DNA of 18,740 nt from Smittium mucronatum (Eukaryota > Kickxellomycota > Harpellomycetes > Harpellales > Legeriomycetaceae): positions 1 to 18,740 of the forward strand of contig LSSL01002519.1 in the NCBI GenBank assembly GCA_001953115.1. Direction: 5' to 3'. The notes beneath the pieces were generated by a model that was given only the letters and a program-made list of their open reading frames with translations, was not told the origin of the DNA and did not search any database. Both the position numbers and the translations under genes were made by a program. This document shows, one piece after another, positions 1 to 9,257 of the stretch. Position 1 is the first letter of the stretch. Every line of letters begins with the position of its first letter.

Positions 1-941
1 AATCAACTTCTCGGAAAATAAATTTGAATCCGATTACTAGTCGAAATTACTGGGTTTTTTTATTCCTTTTTGCCTAAATCGTTTTTTATAAATTTTTTTA
101 AAAGAAAAAAATTCAGATATATATATTTTTTATCTTATTTTTGACTGGAATAAGATAGAATGAATTGGAAATATTAAAGTTTTTTACCTTCTGGAAATTT
201 TTGTGTGTTCGAATGCTATTTCTAACATCGCTTCTGTTCGTGCTAAGTTTGAATTTTTCGAGTTTTATTTCTGTCTTGATTTTATGAAAAACGGGAAAAT
301 AAGGTGTTTGGAACCCCCCTTTTTTTTTATCATAGATTCTGCCAAAAACCTCTCAATTTTATTTAAAAAGTGCAGTGTAAAAAGCGATTTTTACGGGATA
401 AGATTTACTATTTTTTTTCTTGGATCGAAAATTCATTTGATTACATTGAAAATTTAAAAAAAAAACTCTTATTATCCAATAGCGCATCTATAAAAAGTTC
501 AATTATGGGTAAAAATCACCATTTATTATCAAATAAACGTAGGATAAAACCCACTGCTTAAGAGTAAAATCCATATATGTTTCAAATACACGTTAAACAT
601 CCATATTTCTTACACATATTAAGAGTAAAATTGAAAACTTTTGCTACTAAATTTATTATTCGTGAAGAAAAAATTTTATAATTTTTTTTTTTTTGAAATA
701 ATCGAATCAGTTTTTATCACAATTAGCTTACTATATAAAATAAAACACATATATACGAAGAAATAACTTTTTTTTCGTGAACTATTGATTTTTAATGATA
801 AATATAATTATTCTAATGCGTAAAAGAGAATATTTTTTTTTCCCACAAAATATCCCCGTTACCATAAAATCAACTATTAATCTTTAAAAACTGAAATCAA
901 AAAAATAATTCAATTCAGTCAACCACAATCTGAAGATTTTA
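1..941. other. A+T-rich DNA without a recognisable gene
   Basis: No reading frame here has a recognisable family motif, a plausible ATG context and coding-like codon use. The longest open stretch, about 84 codons at 203-457, begins at GTG with no early ATG, is phenylalanine-rich and has no GC3 enrichment, so I read it as chance. The only notable sequence is the 12-mer TTCGAATGCTAT at 208-219, which recurs elsewhere in the window. Confidence 0.6.
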
Positions 942-1211
942 TTAAAGAATAAATTCAAAATTTCTATTATTTTTAGGTATAATGCCAACACGTTTTTTTA
1001 ATCTGAAAAAAATAAAAATTTCGTATTTTAAATCAGTAGATTTTTTATTAAATAGGCTACCAATGCAATAGGACATTTGAATATGATAAGCGCGTGTCAT
1101 TTTCATATAACCCAAATCAATCAATAAAAATTCGGCTTTATCAAATGTTTTTAAAAACACAAAAATAATTGGAAAAAGCAAACAATGATACTCTAAATTA
1201 TTAATTTCAGT
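942..1211 (-). pseudogene. Decayed reading frame in left copy of an inverted element
   Basis: This open frame of about 89 codons has no ATG near its beginning; the first methionines are internal, in YMKM. It contains PIIFVFLKTF followed by DKAEFLLIDLGYMKMTRA and then HIQMSYCIGSLFNKK. The right-hand copy at 2333-2488 encodes the same residues in the same frame with scattered changes, so the frame was probably once translated. The C-terminal part is lysine- and phenylalanine-rich and may be random extension beyond the conserved block. An acidic residue in a hydrophobic strand (LLIDL) recalls the first catalytic aspartate of DDE-type transposases, but this is only resemblance; no second or third acidic residue can be placed. 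I do not recognise the family. Most likely a fragment of a mobile-element protein. Confidence 0.4.
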
Positions 1212-1312
1212 TTATTTTAGATAAAACGCATTATAACGAAAAATAAGCGATTAACTGAGACACATTTATATTTTAAAATACAGGCAAATTTATCAAAATA
1301 ACGCGCTATGTT
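1045..1312 (-). repeat. Left arm of a long, diverged inverted repeat
   Basis: The reverse complement of this stretch aligns with 2193-2460. The best part, about 114 bp from the end at about 1305 down to 1192, has about 10 mismatches (about 91% identity by hand count). Similarity weakens towards 1045 and includes a small indel. The conserved end begins CGCGTTATTTTGATAAAT on the minus strand, with weaker similarity just outside it (AACAT). The reading frame at 942-1211 lies inside and points away from the partner arm. I found no target-site duplication and no complete terminal repeat. Confidence 0.8.
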
Positions 1313-2192
1313 AAATAAACCCCCTTTTTAATATATTTGCTAGTTTAAAATTAATCCGAACTTATATATAGATGAAAATTTCGAATAAAATTGGTTCAAA
1401 CATCTCAAATTAAAATTTAATGATATATTAAGCTGATACATCTATTTTTCTATTTTTTATTTTGATCTGATTTTTCTAAGATAAATGTTAAATATATATA
1501 CATTTTTTTTTAATAGACATAAATTTCCTGAATTCTAGAAATAGTTAACACGATAAGGGTGATTGATTGAAGAAAAAAAATCTTTTCATTAAATCTATAA
1601 AAACATTAGAATTATCATTTATATCACTTTTGTACAATTTTTTCTATTGAATTTTATTCGTAAGCGTTTGTGAATAATGAAATTGTTAGAAAAAAGAATA
1701 ATATAAACCTTTTTAAACTTCAAATCAATTTAAGGTGAAATATTTAAACTTTAATTAGTCTTTTATTCATCAATTAAAATTATTTAGGGATAAAATGAGA
1801 CTGATAATCATTACTATTCCTTTTGGAAAATTAAAAGTCATAAGAAATTTTTAGAACATATTTGTGCATAATATGAATAATTTTATGTAAATTTCAACTA
1901 AAGCGTTATTCCTTTGCAAAAAAGAAAGCGAGAAGTGTCTTTGATCCAATAAATCTAAATTTATAAAAGCATAAAGGAAAAAAATAAAGAGAAAGGTAAT
2001 TCATAAAACAATATAGGGCCCATAAGTTGCATAAAAAAAACCTTGGAGATTTATATTTTAATAATAAAACCTAAAAAAGAATAAAAAGCATACTTTTCTT
2101 TTAAAAAATCTAATTAAAATATTTTTCAAACTTTATTTTTTATCAGAATTTTTGCTTATCAAAAAAAATTTGAACAAAACCAAGTAATTTTG
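1313..2192. other. A+T-rich spacer between the inverted arms
   Basis: About 880 bp separate the facing ends of the two arms. It contains no recognisable gene, only A+T-rich sequence with many stops in all frames. The one repeated item is TTTGATCCAAT at 1940-1950, the reverse complement of a motif that recurs at 5357, 12366, 14237 and 14253. A loop of this size is compatible with two independent element fragments or with one large inverted structure. Confidence 0.55.
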
Positions 2193-2460
2193 AACATTTC
2201 GCGTTATTTTGATAAATTCGCCTGTATTTTTAAATATAAATGTATCTCAATTAAACGCTTATTTTTCATTATAACGCGTTTTATCCAAAATAAACTGGAA
2301 TCAATAATTTAGATAGGCTTTTTAAAGATTAACCAATTGTTTTTAATTTTTCAAAAATATTTGATAAAGCTGAATTTTTATTGATTGATTTGGATTATAT
2401 GCCAATGACATGTGCTACTCGTATTCAAAGGCCTATATTGCGTTGGTGGCCTAATATTCC
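2193..2460 (+). repeat. Right arm of the long, diverged inverted repeat
   Basis: This is the plus-strand counterpart of 1045-1312. Shared blocks in order are CGCGTTATTTTGATAAAT, then a block containing CGCTTATTTTTC, then CGTTTTATC followed by AAAATAAACT, then AATAATTTAGA, and then the coding block. Most differences from the left arm are transitions. The conserved end faces the left arm, so the two copies stand 5' end to 5' end. Confidence 0.8.
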
Positions 2461-2488
2461 AAATATTAAAAAATATATAATTTTTTAA
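2333..2488 (+). pseudogene. Decayed reading frame in right copy of the inverted element
   Basis: Fifty-one open codons follow an in-frame TAA just upstream and end at TAA. The frame reads PIVFNFSKIF, then DKAEFLLIDLDYMPMTCATR, then IQRPILRWWP. The block through IQ matches the left copy in frame. After IQ the copies differ by an indel: shifting one base here gives YCVGGLIFQ, which resembles YCIGSLFN of the left copy, so at least one copy has a frameshift. There is no start codon in the open stretch before the conserved core. It is a broken fragment of the same unidentified protein, probably from a mobile element. Confidence 0.4.
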
Positions 2489-2489
2489 T

Positions 2490-4035
2490 GCAAATAATAC
2501 CAAATGGAATTAAATTATCCTAATAAAAAATTGTGAAGAATTTTTATTGGGCCAAATCAAATTTTTATTATTATTCATTATCTCTTCTTTTATATTTCAT
2601 CATAAACTAATGAACATAAAATTTGAGATTTTCCTGCATCTTTCATATATTTTTAATTTCATATAATATTTCTCCGAACAAAAATGGAAAAATTTCTTGT
2701 ATTTTAAATATGAGAAATATGAAATTTCAATATAAATTTATGGTGATTATTTTAAATATTTTTTCAAAAAACATTAAGAATTACTATTTTTAAATTCACA
2801 ATGAGTACATTTTAATACTCCTACTTTGTAAAATAATTAAAAAAAGATGCTACGAGATAAAATAAAACATAAATATTGGTGTTTTTTATACAGCTTTCTA
2901 TATTTTTCGGTAAAATAATTCATAATTTTTAATTAAAATTGGAGCAGGAATATATTTAAGCTCAATATCGTGTTTTAAATCACAATTTGGATTAAGAAAT
3001 ACTTTTTAATATTCCTAAAAACGAGTTATTTTATTATTACTATAAATTTACTTCTTTCTGTATAATAGATTAATTTAAGATTTTAAATCATTTTTGGAAG
3101 TGTTAAAGATCTATGAAAGAATCTTTTGGAAATAATAGTGATCAAAAACAGGAATAAAATAAATCTTTAGGAAAATTAAATTAAATTATCATTATAAAAA
3201 TCTTAAAAATACAAATATGAAACCAATCGATACAAATTGATCATAAAAATTAATAAGAATAAGTTATAAAGGGATTTTTAGAAAATATATTCAACAGATA
3301 TTAGAAAAAAATAAGGGGCTCTAATAAGAGTTAATCATTTACTACATTATATTTTTTATAAAGATAGCAAAGTCTATTTGAATAAAAGAATCAAAAAAAT
3401 TAATTGAGGCTATTAATATTATCTTAAATCAATTATGAATGGGATTTAAAAAATAGTTTGAATTTAAGTTATTATTATAAAATATGAAACCGTGAAAACC
3501 GAAAAAAATTATAAAATTCTGAGAATTAAAGTACTCAAAGGGAGGGCGCCAATAATTTAGCAGAGGAATTATGAGCATCAATTATTAGAATAGTACTCAC
3601 ATCATTTCATAACTTTTACTAAAATAATACCCGTTTTCAGAGAATTTTTCAAATAAATAAAAAATATAATATAATATAATACACAAAAGAAACAAAATAA
3701 GCTTTGTAAAACAGATCACCAACTTTAGCAAAAAAAAGATTACTCAAGAGACATCAAAATTTCCATAATCCTTTTCAAACATGGAATTACAGATGAAATC
3801 ATTTAAATCCATAACGATGAACCGAAATTTTTTTTTTTTAAGCCAGGAAACCTTCCACATATTTATGAAAATCAAAAATTGATAAAAAAACTGGAAAAAA
3901 CAAAATATTTCACATTTCTTGAAATTTCGTGACTTTAACTCTACTGGATAAAATCATAAATTTTCAAAACTTCTTGATTAAAATTGATTGAAAAATTAAT
4001 TAATATTCTCATAATTATAAATGATTATCATATAA
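2490..4035. other. A+T-rich DNA without a recognisable gene
   Basis: No gene, RNA or clean repeat is visible. The only compositional break is a short GC-richer patch near 3541-3555 (GGGAGGGCGCC), flanked by the octamer AGTACTCA at 3530-3537 and 3592-3599. An open plus frame across the patch is only about 13 codons before a stop. I take this as background, or at most an unidentifiable relic. Confidence 0.55.
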
Positions 4036-4141
4036 ATTTCGTTCCCCTAAGAGTGAAATACCTTGTCGTGGTTTAGGGTATTAATAGTGTACTTTTCGAA
4101 GTAAACTAGACCAAAATTTCACATAGAATTGTACTATTCTT

Positions 4142-4205
4142 GGTTGGGACTAGTGGAGACAGCGCACAGCGATTTGGAGGACATCGATTCCAGATGAGGA
4201 CAACC
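4142..4205 (+). ncRNA. tRNA-like / SINE-head-like segment (weak)
   Basis: TGGGACTAGTGG (4145-4156) resembles a Pol III A box and ACATCGATTCC (4181-4191) resembles a B box (8 of 11 against GGTTCGANTCC). The outer ends GGTTG (4142-4146) and CAACC (4201-4205) are complementary, like a shortened acceptor stem, and CATC/GATG (4182-4185 and 4193-4196) could close a 7-base T-type loop. The boxes are closer together than in a normal tRNA, the total is only 64 bases and no proper anticodon arm is evident. At best this is a degenerate tRNA-derived head, not a working tRNA gene. Confidence 0.18.
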
Positions 4206-4398
4206 TAAAAACAGGAGTAAACTATATTTTAGCATAACTAAGAAATATTCTAGAGCAAAAGTCCAGTGATCGACAGCCAGACGGATCTCAGCGTCTAACA
4301 GCTATTTGTAGGAAGGCCATGTCTATCAAACCCACGTTTTGTTAGGGGCCTATTTTATTAATCCTGTTAGAAGTAGGCTTTGACTAGGAGTTCAGTGG

Positions 4399-4424
4399 TT
4401 TCAATGAACTATTTTTCATTGAAA
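4399..4424. repeat. Small inverted repeat (TTTCAATG / CATTGAAA)
   Basis: Perfect 8-bp arms at 4399-4406 and 4417-4424 enclose a 10-base spacer. The hairpin lies in the GC-raised island. Its role is unknown; a structural element in an RNA or LTR is possible. Confidence 0.6.
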
Positions 4425-4483
4425 AAGAGCTTGATTCTTGTCTTCTAGTAACCTCAGTCATACACTCACTTGAATCAATGCCA

Positions 4484-4494
4484 GGGGGGGGGGG
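4484..4494. repeat. Homopolymer of 11 G
   Basis: An uninterrupted run of 11 G residues sits between CCA and TATTTTT. Long A and T runs are everywhere in this window, but this is the only long G or C run. Its exact length may be uncertain because such runs are prone to slippage and sequencing error. Confidence 0.9.
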
Positions 4495-5320
4495 TATTTT
4501 TGTTGGTAGACTGGACCCTTTTCTTGTAGGTACACATCCGGTAGTCCAGCAGAGTAGCTTATTTTAGTTAGGATAATAGTCTTTTCTATACGTCTTTTTC
4601 TTTTTTTCACATTTTTTTAGTATAGTTTTTAATGAAGTTACCTTACAATAAAATTACGCGATAAAAAAAAATAACAATTTTGTTAAATTAAAAAAAAACC
4701 CCGCCTTATTTTATTTTAAAATACACAGCCTTTTTATATCATGAGATATATTTATCTATTTATTCGCAAGATCAGTATTCAATTTGAAAAGTTAAAATCT
4801 CGTTTTCAAACTCAATACTAGCCAAAAATACACTATATTTATGTTATTTTAAAAAAATTACTCCCCTCATCTGTAATACGTGCAAAAAAAATTCCAAATT
4901 TATGTCCATGTAAAGTGAAGATTACTCTTTATATTTATATTTAGTTATTTAAAAAATATAAATCAATTTTATTTTCATCAAAGTAGTGGAAAAACTCGCT
5001 AATATATATAATATTATTTTCATATTTATTTTAACAGTGCTTAAGATTTATTCAAATATCTTTTTTATCATCATTACATAAAAAGGATTAAAAAATACTA
5101 TTTTATTTTATTTTTTTAAAATTTCTTTCATGTTTTATAAAACGGCACAGTAAATTATGGAATAAACACCGCTAAAAAAAAGCTGGTGATCATATCAGTG
5201 ACTTATAATAGTGCAAATTTAGTTAAAAATGTTCTATTTTATTAAAAGCTCGAGCTTCTAAAAACTAATGATATTTTCTTGTACTGAAACACATTTTAAA
5301 TATAATATACGAAAAAATGA

Positions 5321-5359
5321 AATAATTTTTTTTAAAAAAATTTATCTAAAAAAATTATT
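5321..5359. repeat. Inverted repeat, 12-bp arms
   Basis: AATAATTTTTTT (5321-5332) is perfectly complementary to AAAAAAATTATT (5348-5359) with a 15-base spacer. The arms are low in complexity, so chance is plausible. The right arm runs directly into ATTGGATCAAA (5357-5367), a motif that recurs in the window. Confidence 0.5.
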
Positions 5360-5860
5360 GGATCAAAGAAACACTGTTTTTTTAGTATTTATTAACCATT
5401 TTAATTTTTATAATTAATCCAACGACCTTTTTTTTATTTTCACTAATACAGATTAGATTATCACAAACTCTAAATTAAATATAATTTTTTATTTTATATA
5501 TTTAGATATGTTAAAAATAGAATTTTCATCAAAATTTTATAAAAATATGTAAAAATTCCTATATAAAGATGTTAAATTTACTCATTCCATATATAATATT
5601 CAAATTCCCAATATACATATTTCATACATTATTCTCTTTTTTAACAGATAAAATTTTAGGGAAAATGCCTCATTATATATTACCCTTTGTTAAATAATAT
5701 AGGCTTAAACCTGTAATCTTACATCTAATTCAAATAATTTAAATGGGTATAAATTATGAGATTTATAAATCCTTTTTATTGTCAATTTCTAGATTTTACT
5801 TAGTGATATCATTTTTTTTGCCATTTTAAATACCATTTTTTCAAGGAGAAATAAGTATAC

Positions 5861-5916
5861 AGATATATTTATGTTTAAAAAATTCTAATTATAGACATAT
5901 TTATGTTTAAAAAATT
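5861..5916 (+). repeat. Two-copy direct repeat, 24-bp units
   Basis: Units at 5861-5884 and 5893-5916 differ by a single base (AGATATATTT versus AGACATATTT, then ATGTTTAAAAAATT in both). The period is 32 bp. This looks like a local duplication; no function is suggested. Confidence 0.8.
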
Positions 5917-8900
5917 ATTATTATGGATAAATAAAATTCATAAATTTAAAGTCTTTATAAAAAATTCTTCTTAGTAGAAATAAATTTAGGAGTAATTTAA
6001 ATCAAGATTCTTCAATAATGAATTATAATCTAATAATTTTTTATATTATAAATACTATCCGAATTTTATAATTTTTTTCTAAATCAATTAAAATTTTCTG
6101 TTTAAAATAAAAAAGAATAGTTTTAATTATAAAAAAAAGGTTAAGAGATGATGAATTTGATTTAATTGTATAACATAAATACATCCTTGCTATAGCTCAA
6201 AAAGGAAAAAAGATAGAAAAATAAAAAAAATACTATGGACTCTTTTTTAAAAAAATCCCAGAGTATTTAGGCAAAAATTCTAAAAAAAACGTCTTGGAAA
6301 AAAATTATCCGATTGTAAAAAAGACATTTTTTTTTTTATAATATCTTAACAAAAATAAATTCTTTTCGTTAGAAACAAGACATTATAATACCCAAAAAAG
6401 AAAAAAAATCCATTATCACCACTAGTAAATTTACATAGCCCAAATATTTTCTGTACTGTATTTATTAAAAAACTAAAAAATTTATTTCTGATCAGGTTTA
6501 AACAAATTTGATATAGAAAATTTTTTTAATACGATTATTTGATGAAAATATGCTTTTTATAGCTAATGTATAGTTATTAAACAAAGAAAAAAAGAGAGCT
6601 TTTTTATATTTTAATTAAATGGAATATGATAGCTGCTAGGATGAATAGATTTTTTTTCACGATTTATTATGTAGTAGCTAGAAATATTGTGCGATTTTTT
6701 CTCCATTTACACCCTGTTTTATAAAATTTATAGTATAAACAACTAATGTTAAAAATATTGAGTTATTATTATTTTTTTCCTGTTATAATAACGATAATAT
6801 TTCCATAATATGTATTAAAATAAACATACTCCTTACAAAAAAAACTGATTGAGCAGGTTTCTTTGTCCCAAAATTCTAGAAGGGTTTTTGGAGGCTTTAG
6901 AACTTTATAATATTTATAATTCTAACTAATGTCGATATAAAAGGGTCGTTAATAAGTTACTTTTTATCCAAAAATATACTCATCAATTCCGAGTATATAA
7001 TCTTATCATAAAAAAATATATTGATTTATAATCTATTTAAATGCATATACTCTTTTAAAAAAATTCATTTATTTGTTTAATAACAATTAAAATTTACAAA
7101 ATAATGTTTGTAACACCATTTTTATGAAAGCGGTATTTCATTAATAACCTTCCTTATAAGCCAAGTATGAATTTAAATCACTCAATTTTTTTTCTCAAAG
7201 TAAATGAAAGGCAATATTAGATTTATATAGCTTTTTCTGAATTATATCTATACCAGAAAATTCACCATAAATGACTTTTACAGTATAAAATCAATTTTAA
7301 ATAGGCCAATAATCTTTAATGCAGAAATTATGGACCAAATTGGTTTCGATATATATATTTAGACACCTTTAATTTATATATTTTTATATATTTACGAAAA
7401 AATAAATATTTCTAGATCTTTTTTATTGGGAGCATTAATTATTTTATTTGATGCTTTGTATTTTAACTTGTATTATATATAAGTTATGAATCGCTTAAAT
7501 TTTGTATAAAATAGAGCTAAAAAACATTATACCTGAATAAAATTTAAAAAATATTGATAAAAAAATATAATATTCAAAAAAAATAAATTATAATTTAACC
7601 AAAAAAAAAAGATTTTTGTAAATTTATCATCTTTCATATTATATTTACGACTTAAATTTATTTTATATAGACTGAAAAGGTGGAATTTAAATAAATAAAG
7701 AAAAAAACTTTCATGAATTTATACCTTTCTCTTCCACAAAGTAAAGAATTCATGGATTTAAAATTCCTAAAAATATTGAAATCCACCCATTTTATATTAT
7801 AAATGGCAAAAAATCTTTGTTTTTTTAAAAAAATAATAATAAAATTAAAATAGCATTCAAAAAAATTCATAAAAAAAGTTTTTTCTTATCTTTAAAAATT
7901 AAAACGAAATTTCATTAGTGGTAGGTGAAATATTATATGAAAATAAAAATCTAATAAAGGTAAAAGTGTTTTTCAAATTGTGTAAATCTTCGGTTTAGCG
8001 TAATTTTAAATAATAAAATAAGAGCCTATGAAATATAAATCAATTATGCGTATTATTATTAAGAATAATTTATTAATCGGTTAATTTGACAATATTAAAT
8101 AATTAATGATATAAAAAAATTGATTAATATTTTAGGCCTATTTATAATATTCCAAAAGATCTGAAATATCGATCAAATTTAAAAATTAAACTCTAATCAA
8201 TAATCATTACTCGAATAAAACTAATTATGATTTTGAAAAATTATACCAAAAAACCATTGCTAAATACTAAAATAATTAAAATTCAATAATTAAAACATCT
8301 TTTATTTTATTTTTACCAAAGTCTTATATATAAAAATAAAATTTAAATAACCTAGCAAACTTTAGCAGTCATTCCAACTAAACGCTACAAAAGTCGACAG
8401 ATAAAACTTAAGAAAATTAAAATATGGTCAAAAAATATTAAAACTTTTTTATAATAAAATTAAACCGCCTTTAGAAAATACAATAAAAAGTTATTTGACG
8501 AAAATCTCGAAAAAAAATATTAAACTTCAGTTAAGTTCAAATGATAATAACATATAATACAGTGTGTTATTAAAATAATTCTAATACTTCCAATTAGCAT
8601 TAATATATCATTTAAAAGTCCATTCAGGATTTTTGGGGAAAAGTATAAAAGTAATCAAAGAATCCGAAAAAATTTTAATAGAGCATAATTTTTTATAAAA
8701 AGCAGCCATTTTAACCCAAATGACCCTTTTATAACCAAATAAAACATTTTTTTGATATTTAATAACATATTTTATCTAAAAAAAAACGATATTATTGTGG
8801 AGTATTAATATCGCTATCTTTTTTTTACTAAATTCTTGGGGCTTCTTTGAAAAGGTCATATTTATTAATAATAAAATCAATTTTTTAATATGAGGTATAA

Positions 8901-9193
8901 AAAAAAATCACTTACTAAGAAATGGATGTTTTTTTTAAAAAAATAGAAGGGTATAGTTAATACAAAATGTTAAATGTTAAATTAAATTTTTTTAGGAATG
9001 GCTCTATAGATAATCTTAAAATTTTAGTTTTAAATTTTAGGCTTTTTTTGAACAGGATTAAGCATAGCCCATATTTATTGTAGCTTATAGCCATTTAATA
9101 ACACGTAACGCATTAAATTTGAGAATTAAAGTTTTTATACCTAACAAAATTACGTATCAAAATTAAAATTAATAAAAATAATCTAAAAATAAA

Positions 9194-9215
9194 TTAATCT
9201 TAATATTAAGATTAA
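9194..9215. repeat. Perfect 22-bp palindrome at microsatellite edge
   Basis: TTAATCTTAAT (9194-9204) is followed without spacer by its reverse complement ATTAAGATTAA (9205-9215), which is itself the beginning of the ATTAAG array. The strand bias of the repeat therefore flips exactly at 9204/9205. Confidence 0.85.
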
Positions 9216-9257
9216 GATTAAGATTAAGATTAAGATTAAGATTAAGATTAAGATTAA
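9205..9257 (+). repeat. ATTAAG hexamer microsatellite
   Basis: Eight perfect tandem copies of ATTAAG plus five further bases, without interruption. On the other strand the unit is CTTAAT. It does not resemble the common telomere repeats (TTAGGG type) and has no G-rich strand. Confidence 0.95.

Larger units (their letters stand above)
4040..4570. other. Less A+T-rich island, possible old retroelement or LTR relic
   Basis: Composition changes clearly near 4040 and returns to A+T-rich near 4570. All frames contain many stops, so it is not a recent coding exon. It contains TGTTAG-type starts (4365 on plus; the CTAACA at 4295-4300 reads TGTTAG on minus), which resemble LTR boundaries. It also has a tRNA-like segment, a hairpin and a G run, listed separately. 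No pair of flanking LTRs, primer-binding site or target duplication could be found within the window. A solo LTR, a SINE or a non-coding RNA relic are all possible. Confidence 0.3.
4571..9193. other. A+T-rich gene desert
   Basis: Over about 4.6 kb I see no reading frame with family motifs, no GC3-enriched open stretch, and no tRNA or rRNA. The 70-codon minus frame at 7658-7870 is rich in F, I, K and N and has no homologous feature I recognise; it looks like a chance opening. The local structures at 5321-5359 and 5861-5916 are listed separately. Confidence 0.55.

Noticed and set aside
203..561. Two overlapping open plus frames
   Set aside because: The first begins at GTG rather than ATG, both are low-complexity in F, K, I and S, and neither has family motifs or GC3 enrichment.
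3530..3600. GC patch GGGAGGGCGCC with flanking AGTACTCA octamers and a short frame (REGANNLAEEL)
   Set aside because: Only about 13 codons before a stop, and octamer repeats at this spacing are easily chance.
7658..7870. Minus-strand frame of 70 codons
   Set aside because: Composition is what random A+T-rich DNA encodes; no motif, no partner and no splice or poly(A) context.
9205..9257. Telomere-like interpretation of the hexamer arrays (also 18589-18740)
   Set aside because: Units ATTAAG and ATTTAT lack the G-rich strand of telomeric repeats and the first array is internal.
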